From positions 124,001 to 188,000 of the forward strand of contig NZ_JANSUY010000002.1 in the NCBI RefSeq assembly GCF_024741135.1: 64,000 bases of DNA, written 5' to 3'. Below the pieces are notes generated by a model. That model did not search any database, was not told the origin of the DNA, and was given only the letters and a program-made list of their open reading frames with translations. The DNA comes from Aquiflexum gelatinilyticum. Lineage in GTDB: Bacteria > Bacteroidota > Bacteroidia > Cytophagales > Cyclobacteriaceae. How positions within the stretch are numbered: position 1 is the first letter of the stretch; every line of letters begins with the position of its first letter. Both the position numbers and the translations under genes were made by a program. Shown piece by piece: positions 53,000 through 61,214 of the stretch.

Positions 53000-54706
53000 A
53001 TGGCCAATTTTAATATCGATGCAAAAAAGGAGATGACCTACGATGCGATTGTCATCGGATCGGGAATCAGCGGGGGATGGGCTGCCAAGGAACTCTGCGA
53101 AAAGGGACTGAAGACCCTTGTCCTGGAGCGGGGCAGGATCGTCGAACATGTCGTGGATTACCCCACCATGACCTTGGATCCTTGGGATACCGAACTCCGC
53201 GGAGGACTCACTCCCGAGCAGCGGGATATTCATCCCAAAGGAAACAGGTCAGGATTTATCGGCGAGATGAACCATCATTTCCATGCCAACGACCTCGAAA
53301 ACCCCTATACCGAAGTCAAACCATTTCTTTGGATCCGCGCCCATCAGATGGGCGGAAGGTCCCTGCTTTGGGGAAAACAGACTTACCGATGGTCTGACCT
53401 GGACTTCGAAGCCAATATGAAAGATGGTCATGGGGTAGATTGGCCGATCCGATACAAGGATATTGAATCTTGGTACACTTATGTAGAAAAGTTTGCCGGT
53501 ATCAGTGGGGAAGCACTTGGATTGCCACAATTGCCTGACAGTCATTTTCTGCCTCCGATGGAGCTTAACTGTGTTGAAAAACACGTAAGAGAAAGAATAG
53601 AAAAGGAATTTTCAGGAAGAAATATGATTATCGGAAGGGTGGCCCACCTGACCGAACCGCTTAACGGACGTGGCAAATGCCAGTTCAGAAACCGATGCGA
53701 TCGTGGATGTCCGTACGGCGCTTATTTCAGCAGCAATGCCGTGACTTTGCCTGCTGCAAATGCCACAGGAAACTTGACCATTAGGCCGTTTTCCATTGTA
53801 CAGGAATTGATCTATGACAAGGAAAAAGGAAGGGCCACCGGTGTCAGGATCATCGATTCCGAAACAAGCGAAGTCATTGAATACAATGCCAAAATCATTT
53901 TCAGTAATGCCTCCACGCTGAGCAGCACACAGATATTGTTGAATTCTGTTTCTGACCGTTTCCCTAATGGACTCGGCAATGACAGCGGGGAATTGGGACA
54001 CAACCTCATGGACCATACCTACAGGGTTGGCGCAATGGGTAATGTGGAGGGTTTTGACGACCAATACTACAAAGGCCGCAGACCAAACGGCATCTATATC
54101 CCACGCTATGTCAATCTGGATGAAAAAACCAAAACCGACAAATTCGTTAGGGGATTTGGTTATCAAGGAGGAGGAGGCAGAGGCAACTGGGGAGCAGGTG
54201 CCAATGTGGAGGACTTTGGTGCAGACTTCAAAGACAGCATGATGAAACCCGGACCTTGGGAATTCTTCATTACGGGTTTTGCAGAATGTCTTCCTTACCA
54301 TGAAAACAAAGTGTACCTCAACAAAGACGTCCTCGACAAATGGGGTCAGCCGACCTTGTCGATAGATGCAGAATGGGGTGCAAATGAACTTGCCATCAAT
54401 GCCCAAATGAGGATAGATGCCAAGGATATGCTCGAGCGCGCAGGATTGACCAACATCACCGACTTTGACAACAAACATGAAATGGGATACGGCATCCACG
54501 AGATGGGTACCGCACGCATGGGACACGATCCAAAGACTTCGGTCCTTAATGGAAATAACCAAGTACATGATTGCAAAAACGTGTTTGTGACCGATGGCGC
54601 CTGCATGACTTCCTCCTCATGCGTCAATCCATCTCTTACCTATATGGCACTCACTGCCCGGGCAGCAAACTTTGCCGTCGATGAACTCAAAAAAAATAAC
54701 CTCTAA
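53000..54706 (+). CDS. GMC-family FAD oxidoreductase
   Basis: A 568-aa flavoenzyme of the glucose-methanol-choline family, probably the large subunit of a membrane-linked sugar or alcohol dehydrogenase. The FAD motif is VIGSGISGGWAAKELCEKG (Gly20, 22, 25), with LERGR after it. RAHQMGGRSLLWGKQTYRW is the GMC signature 1-like block. There is a Cys group CQFRNRCDRGCPYGAYF that may hold a cofactor or structural metal. The C-terminal HEMGTARMG and CVNPSLTYMALTARA carry the His and Asn of the active site. The next gene encodes its likely small subunit, 4 nt away. Confidence 0.92.
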   Translation: MANFNIDAKKEMTYDAIVIGSGISGGWAAKELCEKGLKTLVLERGRIVEHVVDYPTMTLDPWDTELRGGLTPEQRDIHPKGNRSGFIGEMNHHFHANDLENPYTEVKPFLWIRAHQMGGRSLLWGKQTYRWSDLDFEANMKDGHGVDWPIRYKDIESWYTYVEKFAGISGEALGLPQLPDSHFLPPMELNCVEKHVRERIEKEFSGRNMIIGRVAHLTEPLNGRGKCQFRNRCDRGCPYGAYFSSNAVTLPAANATGNLTIRPFSIVQELIYDKEKGRATGVRIIDSETSEVIEYNAKIIFSNASTLSSTQILLNSVSDRFPNGLGNDSGELGHNLMDHTYRVGAMGNVEGFDDQYYKGRRPNGIYIPRYVNLDEKTKTDKFVRGFGYQGGGGRGNWGAGANVEDFGADFKDSMMKPGPWEFFITGFAECLPYHENKVYLNKDVLDKWGQPTLSIDAEWGANELAINAQMRIDAKDMLERAGLTNITDFDNKHEMGYGIHEMGTARMGHDPKTSVLNGNNQVHDCKNVFVTDGACMTSSSCVNPSLTYMALTARAANFAVDELKKNNL

Positions 54707-54710
54707 TGCC

Positions 54711-55304
54711 ATGAACAGACGAGACGCACTTAGAAAAACAGCACTTTTGGCGGGATCAGCCGCCGCAGCGCCGACACTCCTTTCCCTGCTTCAGTCCTGC
54801 GCAAAGCAGGACAGACTCACTTGGCAACCGGTCTTTTTGAATGAAGATCAGGCGAGGTTTATCTCCGCATTTGTGGATACTATCCTGCCAAAAACCGAAA
54901 CACCCGGCGCTTTGGATGTAAAGACCGATGTTTTTATGGATTTGGTTTGGGCAAAGACCTACAACAAAGAAGCCCAAGACAAAGTCGTGGAGGATATTGA
55001 AAAATTCAATGCTGACTGCAAGTCCACCTATGGCGATGTCTTTGCCAACCTGAGTCCGGAAGACAAAACCGCCTGCCTCAAAGCCGCAGAAGCAAGTTCC
55101 CCGAAGTTCAATCCAAAAGTATGGGGAACGGCCGTCGGGAATCAGGAACCGGTAGGTTTCTACCGCTCGCTAAAGTCCATGGCCATGTGGGGATACTTCT
55201 CTTCAGAGGAAATCGGCAAAAACGTACTCAGCTACGATCCCATCCCGGGTGAATTCCTTGGATGTATTCCCCTCTCCGATGTCGGAAATACCTGGAGTCT
55301 ATAA
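54711..55304 (+). CDS. Gluconate 2-dehydrogenase subunit 3-like protein, Tat substrate
   Basis: A 197-aa protein with a twin-arginine signal (MNRRDALRKTALLAGSAAAA) and the gluconate 2-dehydrogenase subunit 3 fold (NEDQARFISAFVDTILPKTE, TPGALDVKTDVFMDLVW). A Cys at the end of the signal (LLQSCAKQ) might be lipidated. It is the usual partner of a GMC flavoprotein and would carry the complex to the periplasm by hitch-hiking, since the GMC protein has no signal of its own. The start at 54711 lies 4 nt after the GMC stop; earlier in-frame starts overlap it. No cytochrome subunit is adjacent. Confidence 0.88.
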   Translation: MNRRDALRKTALLAGSAAAAPTLLSLLQSCAKQDRLTWQPVFLNEDQARFISAFVDTILPKTETPGALDVKTDVFMDLVWAKTYNKEAQDKVVEDIEKFNADCKSTYGDVFANLSPEDKTACLKAAEASSPKFNPKVWGTAVGNQEPVGFYRSLKSMAMWGYFSSEEIGKNVLSYDPIPGEFLGCIPLSDVGNTWSL

Positions 55305-55335
55305 AAAGAAAAACCGTCGAAAGGCGGTTTTTTTT
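55283..55335 (+). terminator. Terminator of the GMC operon (copy 1 of 3)
   Basis: AAACCGTC pairs with GGCGGTTT around a short loop and is followed by eight T, right after the stop of the subunit-3 gene. The stretch from the last codons through the hairpin recurs in degenerate form at 56001-56052 and 57207-57253. Confidence 0.85.
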
Positions 55336-55363
55336 GCTTCAGAAAGATTGATCGAAATCGGAG

Positions 55364-55867
55364 TTATTTTTCCCATTCAGTTATTCCATCCACCTTCCTG
55401 ACTAAATTTATCTCGAAACCTTTTATTATTCCATGCTCTATGGGAGTTCCCATTAAGCTGATTTCAACCTTTTTGTTTTCACTCAAGAGATCATTACGGT
55501 TATAATCCTGTATAAGTTGATAGTCTTTTTCATCAAGAAAAACCCTTAAAATTTTTGAATCTAATTTTAAATAGAAGTTTGGTTTATCTATTAATTCCTC
55601 ACGTTTTAATAGCTCCACAAATTCAATAAGCCTTTTTTCATTATCCGGAATGATAGCTTTTGATTTCATTTTTTTAATCATTGCTTCAAAATTCTGAATG
55701 GATGAATCCGGAACATTGTAATACCCTCGAATGTCAACCACCTTAAAAAACAAATCCCCTGTATAGGTTTTCAATTCTTCATTCTCATATTTTTCTGAGA
55801 AAAGTTTGTAGTCACAAGAAGAAAAAATAAAAATCAATAAAACGAAAATTGGAAGCGAATTTTTCAT
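55364..55867 (-). CDS. Small lipoprotein of unknown function
   Basis: A 167-aa lipoprotein (MKNSLPIFVLLIFIFSSC lipobox, Cys18). The mature part is rich in Lys, Glu, Asn and Ile, with helical and strand segments and no motif that I recognise (GDLFFKVVDIRGYYNVPDSS; ISLMGTPIEHGIIKGFEINL). AT-rich. It is inserted between copies 1 and 2 of the duplicated terminator, which suggests a later arrival. Divergent or isolated; no operon partner. Confidence 0.6.
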   Translation of the reverse strand: MKNSLPIFVLLIFIFSSCDYKLFSEKYENEELKTYTGDLFFKVVDIRGYYNVPDSSIQNFEAMIKKMKSKAIIPDNEKRLIEFVELLKREELIDKPNFYLKLDSKILRVFLDEKDYQLIQDYNRNDLLSENKKVEISLMGTPIEHGIIKGFEINLVRKVDGITEWEK

Positions 55868-56000
55868 TTCTATTTTGTTTGTGGTAAAAAAATTTTGCCT
55901 TGAATAGTGAAATTAGTTTAAAATAATGAAGGTTCCTAAAATGCAGCTTTTGATAGGGGAAATTTTTCCAACCAAGAAAAGAAATGATGTGCTTCAGAAT

Positions 56001-56052
56001 GTGGGGAATACCTCAAGTAGATAAAAAAGAAAACTGTCGAGGTGGTTTTTTG
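56001..56052 (+). repeat. Degenerate duplicate of the GMC-operon terminator (copy 2 of 3)
   Basis: GGGAATACCTCAAGTAGATA is followed by AAAACTGTCGAGGTGGTTTTTT, given here in parts: AAAACTGTC, GAG, GTGGTTTTTT. It matches copy 1 in the gene-end sequence (AATACCTGGAGTCTATA) and in the hairpin, with substitutions that are partly compensatory. No gene precedes it on this strand. Confidence 0.65.
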
Positions 56053-56118
56053 TGGGGAGTGTTTTTAGGCAAAGGGACTTTAAATTTGTGAGGAATTGGC
56101 TTTAAATTAAGATTTCAT

Positions 56119-56277
56119 GGCTACGCCCCCTGGTCTATCAGAATTGTTCTGATTTGAAACCATTGGGAAATTCATCAAAAGGGAAGATGAATAGCAGGGC
56201 TTCCGATTTTTTCAAGGGAGTAGCCCTGCCATCTTCGTAGAACAAATTTTTGAAGGAAAACAACCTAGGGCGTAGCC
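56119..56277. repeat. REP-like element with nested inverted repeats
   Basis: The gap 55868-56309 has no convincing gene. Outer arms GGCTACGCCC (56119-56128) and GGGCGTAGCC (56268-56277) enclose inner arms CAGGGCT (56195-56201) and AGCCCTG (56222-56228). A minus-strand open frame of 64 codons crosses it (SGLRPRLFSFKNLFYEDGRA), but its codons coincide with the palindromes, so I regard it as part of an interspersed element. Confidence 0.45.
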
Positions 56278-56309
56278 CTGATATCTTATTTCTTTCGTTT
56301 TTCGTACAT

Positions 56310-56909
56310 TTAATTTTCCATAATATGACCATATAATTCTGCCACCATCAAGCCATTTTTCAGATGCAATTTTTCACCGGTTTCGTTTTGTAACTCTAAA
56401 TTTTCAATTTTTACCCATACAACCATGCGCTTTTGGTTGTCTTCTTTGATGATTTCTTCAGTTTTCAATATTTCTATTTTTTGATTAGAAGCTGAATTGA
56501 AATAATAAATGCCGTCTTTTCGTATATAAAACTGAAATTGATTGTCGGAATGACCTAGTTGTTTTTGACCTTTACTCAAAACACTTTTAACCTCATTTGG
56601 GTCGGAAGTATCCATTTTCGGAAGAGTGAACGAAAACTTATTTGAAGTATCATCACTTGAAAGTTCAAAATTTAAAATTCTCAAAGGTTCTTTAGTGCCG
56701 CTAACCCCATTTGCATTGCAATATCCTATTATCATTTGATACTCCTGAAATCCATATCTCCAATTTATAGATTGGGAATTTAAGTTTGCGCTTAAGCTTG
56801 GAGTACTATTGGCTAAAGATAGCGTGTAATTTGGTTCTCTATCCTCCATTTCATTTTCGGTGCAGCCCATTAGTGAAATTGTGAGTATTAAAATTATAAG
56901 CTGTTTCAT
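56310..56909 (-). CDS. Lipoprotein of unknown function
   Basis: About 199 aa from the ATG at 56909 (MKQLIILILTISLMGC lipobox). The mature protein is rich in Ser, Asn and Thr at the start (YTLSLANSTPSLSANLNSQS) and strand-rich later (FQFYIRKDGIYYFNSASN; MVVWVKIENLELQNETGEKL). No family recognised. AT-rich. A duplicated 67-bp element lies about 215 bp ahead of its start, as one also does ahead of the lipoprotein at 61215. The frame continues upstream to 56975, but that part lacks signal features. Confidence 0.6.
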   Translation of the reverse strand: MKQLIILILTISLMGCTENEMEDREPNYTLSLANSTPSLSANLNSQSINWRYGFQEYQMIIGYCNANGVSGTKEPLRILNFELSSDDTSNKFSFTLPKMDTSDPNEVKSVLSKGQKQLGHSDNQFQFYIRKDGIYYFNSASNQKIEILKTEEIIKEDNQKRMVVWVKIENLELQNETGEKLHLKNGLMVAELYGHIMEN

Positions 56910-57121
56910 AGTGTCCTGTTTTAGGATTAAATAATTGGAATACCTTGTCGTAAAAGGATAAAGATCGAATATCAAATTTTAAATTGTTTAATTTTTCCTA
57001 TCAGCTTATGAAGTCAACTTTTTAAGTAGAGATAATTCGCCAAGGCTTGGTTTTGAGTAACTCTTCTACTTGGAATTTGAAACGTCAAAAAAAGCTCTAT
57101 AGTTAATGATGTTTTTCAATT

Positions 57122-57188
57122 CTTTAAACATAGTATCTTTTAGTTAAATATCCAATCCTACAATATGGGTAATTTTTGGATTTGAAAT
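57122..57188. repeat. 67-bp interspersed element, copy A
   Basis: Matches 61742-61808 over 67 bp without gaps; the best core is TTTTAGTTAA-n-TATCCAATCC, and the copies end GATTTGAAAT / GATTTGGAAA. A partial third copy lies at 57349-57378 (CTAAACCTAATCTCTTTTAG then TTAAATAAC). The gap 56976-57481 otherwise holds terminator copy 3 and the sigma-factor promoter. Confidence 0.65.
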
Positions 57189-57206
57189 CTGCTCTAAAAC
57201 TTGGGT

Positions 57207-57253
57207 TTCTCCTGGAGTCTAAATAGAAGAAAAACCGTCGAAAGGCGGTTTTA
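57207..57253 (+). repeat. Duplicate of the GMC-operon terminator (copy 3 of 3)
   Basis: CTCCTGGAGTCTAAATAGAA is followed by the hairpin AAAACCGTCGAAAGGCGGTTTT, given here in parts: AAAACCGTC, GAAA, GGCGGTTTT. The hairpin is identical to copy 1, but only a short T run remains, and no gene precedes it. Confidence 0.7.
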
Positions 57254-57433
57254 ATTAGTGAAGCTACCGAACGTTAATCAATCACACTTTTTGATATCCT
57301 TTCAAATCGGTCATGTATCAATAAATTTTGGGGTATTTTGCACCTACCTAAACCTAATCTCTTTTAGTTAAATAACAGTATCACTTATTTTTTCTCTTTT
57401 TTGGATCAGGATTGTAAAAAAAAATTGAAAGCT

Positions 57434-57465
57434 TGTAAGGTTGCAGGTGTTTTTTACATCTTATA
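57434..57465 (+). promoter_or_regulatory. Candidate ECF-type promoter ahead of the sigma-factor gene
   Basis: TGTAAGGTT at 57434-57442 resembles the -35 element read by Bacteroidota ECF sigma factors, with a CATCTTATA-like -10 about 15 bp later, and the ATG 17 nt beyond. This would fit autoregulation. It is a visual match only. Confidence 0.35.
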
Positions 57466-57481
57466 ATAAAATTAAAGGCAA

Positions 57482-57979
57482 ATGTCCAAGTCTGTCAGTT
57501 TTGAGAAGGCCTATCAAGAATGCTATCCTTCAATCCGTAGATTATGCAGAAGTTATGCTGCTGACCCCGAGGAAGCTGAAGACCTTATACAGGAAACTTT
57601 TATCAGTGCTTGGGAAAATTGGCACAGATTCAGGCAAGAATCGCGCGTAAGTACATGGATCTATCGAATCGCTGTCAACGTCTGCTTGACTTATTTACGT
57701 AAATCCCGTAAAAAGCCGGTTTCCCGTTTGGAAAACAGTCCTGAATCTGAAGTAATATCCAATCCTGAAGATGGGACCGAGGAGCAAATTCAGCATCTAT
57801 ATCACTGCATCGGTCAACTGCGTCCCGCGGACAGAATCCTTATCACATTGGTATTGGAAGAGTTACCTTATCTCGAAATATCGGCGATTACGGGGATTAA
57901 AGAGAACACGATTGCAGTCAGAATTCATAGAATCAAAAAAGAATTAACAGAAATATATCAACGTCATGAAAGAATTTAA
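57482..57979 (+). CDS. ECF-type RNA polymerase sigma factor
   Basis: A 165-aa extracytoplasmic-function sigma factor. Region 2 (ECYPSIRRLCRSYAADPEEA, EDLIQETFISAWENW, STWIYRIAVNVCLTYLRKSR) and region 4 (LRPADRILITLVLEELPYLE, ISAITGIKENTIAVRIHRIK) are complete. Region 4 is the helix-turn-helix that reads the -35 element. Its last 14 nt overlap the next gene, a membrane protein, which is the usual place for a cognate anti-sigma factor. No FecR-like or TonB-receptor partner is adjacent, so this is not the standard Bacteroidota nutrient-sensing set. Confidence 0.93.
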   Translation: MSKSVSFEKAYQECYPSIRRLCRSYAADPEEAEDLIQETFISAWENWHRFRQESRVSTWIYRIAVNVCLTYLRKSRKKPVSRLENSPESEVISNPEDGTEEQIQHLYHCIGQLRPADRILITLVLEELPYLEISAITGIKENTIAVRIHRIKKELTEIYQRHERI

Positions 57980-58598
57980 CACCCTTGCTGCCATCTGGAA
58001 ACTGCAGCCTGTTCAAAAAGAACCGAAAGAATTCAAAAAAATCCGATCTGTTCGGTCATTGCTCAAAAAAAGAGCATTCTGGAGTTGTGCCGGCCTGATT
58101 TCCTTAATCATTTGGATTGGCTGGATCGGATTGGTTTCTCCAAAAAATCAAGTAACAGGATTTTCATTGGCTTCCATTGTTTTGATAATGTTGATCTTGT
58201 TGATTCAGGCCGCCTTCAGTGCCTTCAGTTACTTTCAACTTGCCCAAATGCATGAAGATGGAAAACCTTCTGAAGAGCTGCAAAAATGGAATGCTTATTA
58301 TAAACATCGGACTTCATATCTCAAGAATGTTTCGCCCCTGTTTTTTTTCCTTCTAAATGGTGCATTTTTGCTCTATCTACCGGAAGTTTTGAAAAGCTAT
58401 CCGAATGACTATTATAAAGTCGGATTTTCGTTAATTTATTTACTCTGCATGGGTCTGGCTTGGTTTGGTCCGGCAAAAGTCTACCTAAAAAAAGAATTGG
58501 ATAATTTGGAAGAGATTTCCTCGAATTTGAAGACCATTTTTCAACAGTGGTATTCACTTCTTGAGGGTACTTCATCAGTGGACGACTCGAATTTCTGA
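57966..58598 (+). CDS. Membrane protein overlapping the ECF sigma gene, possible anti-sigma factor
   Basis: A 210-aa protein. The N-terminal 35 residues are cytosolic and basic (LQPVQKEPKEFKKIRSVRSL), then come four membrane helices (about residues 37-55, 64-84, 115-130 and 142-160) and a charged C-terminal helix (LKKELDNLEEISSNLKTIFQ). Its start overlaps the sigma gene by 14 nt, so the two are translated together, and it may hold the sigma factor at the membrane. No zinc-binding anti-sigma motif (H-x-x-x-C-x-x-C) is present. The role is inferred from position only. Confidence 0.7.
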   Translation: MKEFNTLAAIWKLQPVQKEPKEFKKIRSVRSLLKKRAFWSCAGLISLIIWIGWIGLVSPKNQVTGFSLASIVLIMLILLIQAAFSAFSYFQLAQMHEDGKPSEELQKWNAYYKHRTSYLKNVSPLFFFLLNGAFLLYLPEVLKSYPNDYYKVGFSLIYLLCMGLAWFGPAKVYLKKELDNLEEISSNLKTIFQQWYSLLEGTSSVDDSNF

Positions 58599-58990
58599 TA
58601 CCGGGAAAATGGCTTTCAGGGAATAGCAAAAACCACAAGTATAAAGAGGGAAATAATGTGGGAAGGTTTATATGTTTAACATAACGTACTAGCCGATTGG
58701 AAGCTTGTTCCTTTTTCTCAAAGGATTTATGATTAATTCTTTGTAAAAAAAACCTCTGGCATACCCCAACATTTTTTTTGAATTATAAAAACCCAAATCT
58801 TTTCAGCTATTTAATATACCCCTAAGGAGGTTCCCAAATTTATATCGAATCTCTGTTTGACAATTTAAAATTGTGGGATTATCTCCCCCAAAAATTTGAT
58901 TTCCAATTTTAGGACACATTTTCGGTGAAGCTAAGACGCTAAACAAAACCCTCCCAAAATCTCCAAAGGGTCATCAGGATCATACAATAC
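58599..58990. other. Intergenic region without recognised features
   Basis: This 392-bp AT-rich gap between the sigma operon and the fragment on the opposite strand contains no reading frame that looks coding. There is one perfect short palindrome (CAATTTAAAATTG near 58860), with no T run. I see nothing else in it. Confidence 0.4.
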
Positions 58991-59270
58991 CTACACCTTG
59001 GACCCTCCCTTCATCGCATGACTATACAAGACAAGAAGCTTCTCGGTAATCCATTCTTTCTTTTCAATCAAAAACCTGACGACAAGGAAATAATGACCCT
59101 TACCTCTGTAAATTACACTTGATTCTTTGACATTCTGGAAGAGTATACCTTTAGCTTTTTGCCATTCGAAAGAAGGTAATCGTTTTTTTGCCAAAAGTAA
59201 ACCCCCAAAATAATTAGCACTGCCGAAACTGCCGAGAGGATAATTTCTGTTACCTTATATTTTATGTTTA
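58991..59270 (-). pseudogene. Frameshifted small membrane protein remnant (DUF3592-like)
   Basis: On the minus strand, an upstream frame encodes a membrane helix (VTEIILSAVSAVLIILGVYF, then WQK). Another frame takes over with PSFEWQKAKGILFQNVKESS and HYFLVVRFLIEKKEWITEKL to a stop at 58991. One extra base in the T7 run at 59183-59189 (plus strand) would join them as one protein of about 90 aa. The pattern helix, then W-x-K-A-x-G-I, then strands resembles DUF3592. No good start codon is visible, so it is probably decayed. Confidence 0.4.
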
Positions 59271-59334
59271 GTCCAGTTTTTAAAATGTAAAGTCCCTTGC
59301 ATCTTTCCCCAAAACACCTTTTTCCTTGAAGGCA

Positions 59335-60483
59335 TTACAGGTTCCGATATTTTTTTAAGGTTTCAGACCATTTTATTTCCAATTCTTGCTCCGATAATTT
59401 TGTAATAAGGCAAATGGTTATGACCAGATTTTTATATTCCATTGTATCTGCCATCAACAATTGCAGTAAACCCTGATCTCCACTATGGCCATGGACAAGT
59501 TCACAAATCGCAGCACCGGCAGGATATGCTGTTTGGTATCCATTGTACCTTTCGGATTGGGATATCACAGACTTGAAATTTATTGTTTCTGAATGCTCTT
59601 CCAGATCAACGGCCAATTTGTTCATAAGGCTTTCATATTCTTCCTTATTCTCTTTCGTTCCGAGGAACTGTGCAAGCCCCTCCTCAACCACAAAATTCCT
59701 TTTGGGATTCGAAGGCAGCAGTTTGTGAATAAACTCATGAGGGTAAAATTCATTCCCCTTTGCAGTCAGAATCATTCCTTCTCTGGCTTTTCCGGAGGTT
59801 ATTCCGACGAAATAATAATCAAAGTTCTCAAGCAATCCCATGTCATCCATACTGCTTGTGATGTAATACTTAAATTCCCCATCATAACCGGGATTAAATC
59901 TTCGGATAATCTCCTCGCAAAAACTTTTTGCCCGATCGGCTTCCTGTATATCAAATTCATGTGTAGGAGGAAATATATAGTCAATGCAACCAAGTTTTTT
60001 GGAGCTCCAGCCTTTTGATAATTCGACAATCAGGTTTTCCAAAACCCAGGATTCACCTTCTTTAACGGCATTCAGTTTTTGAATACACCAAACTTTGGAT
60101 CCTGCATACTTGGGGTCGGTCGTTGCTGAAGAAAATAAAACCCTGATCTGATATTTATCCCCAATCGGTTCTACTGACAGTACAAAAGGTGAAAAATATT
60201 GGAATAAGGTATTGGCATCCATTCCCCCCTGAAAAATACTTATTCTGCTAAAGTCAAAGTCTTTGTAAAGGGCCTTTTCCTTTTTGTTCCAATAAGGATT
60301 GTCGTAAACCGAGTCCGGTTTGGACCTATAATAGTTCTCATAGAGCTTGATTATTGCGTTTATTTCTTCGGATGTCTTGTCCACCCTGGAACTTATCAAT
60401 AGGCTTATTGGATCAGTATTGTCTTGCGCAAAAAGGGGGTAGAATCCGCTAAGAAAAATAATTGTCAGTAGGATGTTTTTCAT
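59335..60483 (-). CDS. Secreted putative HEXXH metallopeptidase of unknown family
   Basis: A 382-aa protein with a signal peptide (MKNILLTIIFLSGFYPLFAQ). The N-terminal half is a helix- and strand-rich region, with FQYFSPFVLSVEPIGDKYQI and VWCIQKLNAVKEGESWVLEN. The C-terminal half carries His249-Glu-Phe-Ile-His253 (EFYPHEFIHKLLP) and, 14 residues later, FVVEEGLAQFLGT with a Glu that could be the third zinc ligand. This is the arrangement of gluzincin peptidases. Catalytic residues seem intact. I do not recognise a named family. No neighbour suggests a substrate; it has no obvious operon. Confidence 0.7.
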   Translation of the reverse strand: MKNILLTIIFLSGFYPLFAQDNTDPISLLISSRVDKTSEEINAIIKLYENYYRSKPDSVYDNPYWNKKEKALYKDFDFSRISIFQGGMDANTLFQYFSPFVLSVEPIGDKYQIRVLFSSATTDPKYAGSKVWCIQKLNAVKEGESWVLENLIVELSKGWSSKKLGCIDYIFPPTHEFDIQEADRAKSFCEEIIRRFNPGYDGEFKYYITSSMDDMGLLENFDYYFVGITSGKAREGMILTAKGNEFYPHEFIHKLLPSNPKRNFVVEEGLAQFLGTKENKEEYESLMNKLAVDLEEHSETINFKSVISQSERYNGYQTAYPAGAAICELVHGHSGDQGLLQLLMADTMEYKNLVITICLITKLSEQELEIKWSETLKKYRNL

Positions 60484-60759
60484 TGGTCGATAAAATAAAT
60501 GTAATGTCCTCCCCTGCTAAGATAACCCCAAAATTCAATTCCATTGAACGCCGGCATTGCCATGGGTATTTGCAGGTTGTCTTTCATACCATAAAAATTT
60601 GGAGTTGAAGGTACCCGTATTAGATGGGGATTTGGAATAATGTTTTTAAGATTGGCAAACCAAGCAATTTATTAACACTAACCAATCTGATAATAATGAA
60701 ACTGATAGAGGCACAAGCTTCAATTAACCAATGAACTTGTTATTTTCACATCCACTATT

Positions 60760-61113
60760 TTAGCGCTTTTGACTTTGATTTTCAGGGTCTTCTCCTTTTG
60801 AAAATATGTTTTTGTCCCACTTTCGGAATTCATAATATCGACTTTTCGGTTCCCCTGTCCAACCATTGATTCCTTTTTTCTTTGGTAAATAATAACCGTG
60901 AACATATAACAATGGAATAATAAAGAGTGATAGCAATGTCATTGATACTGTCCTTCCAAAGTAAGCTGAAACTCCACATACAATAATAAGGGTCATCAGG
61001 TATTTTCCAACTCTACGAATTTTAGGTGTCTGTTCTTCAAAATGACCCATAAGTATATTACCCAAGGCATAAATTATACTTACAATTGCAATTTCAAACC
61101 AAAGTGATTCCAT
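60760..61113 (-). CDS. Small membrane protein of unknown function
   Basis: About 117 aa from the ATG at 61113 (MESLWFEIAIVSIIYALGNI). It has three hydrophobic segments (about residues 5-22, 37-53 and 60-78), then a polar basic C-terminus (KKKGINGWTGEPKSRYYEFR). No motif is recognised. The gap 60484-60759 between it and the metallopeptidase contains nothing notable. The preceding lipoprotein gene is on the same strand 100 bp away. Confidence 0.6.
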   Translation of the reverse strand: MESLWFEIAIVSIIYALGNILMGHFEEQTPKIRRVGKYLMTLIIVCGVSAYFGRTVSMTLLSLFIIPLLYVHGYYLPKKKGINGWTGEPKSRYYEFRKWDKNIFSKGEDPENQSQKR

Positions 61114-61214
61114 TTTCAACATATTAGTGAGACTTTATTTGTGTTGAATTTTTTAAATGGTTGTCAGTATTCCAAAGCCCCATGTTTTCTTTGGTGCCGA
61201 AATGAGGCCCTTCT

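Noticed and set aside
53612-54568. Antisense open frame of 318 codons inside the GMC oxidoreductase gene
   Set aside because: It mirrors the well-supported GMC frame and shows no motif.
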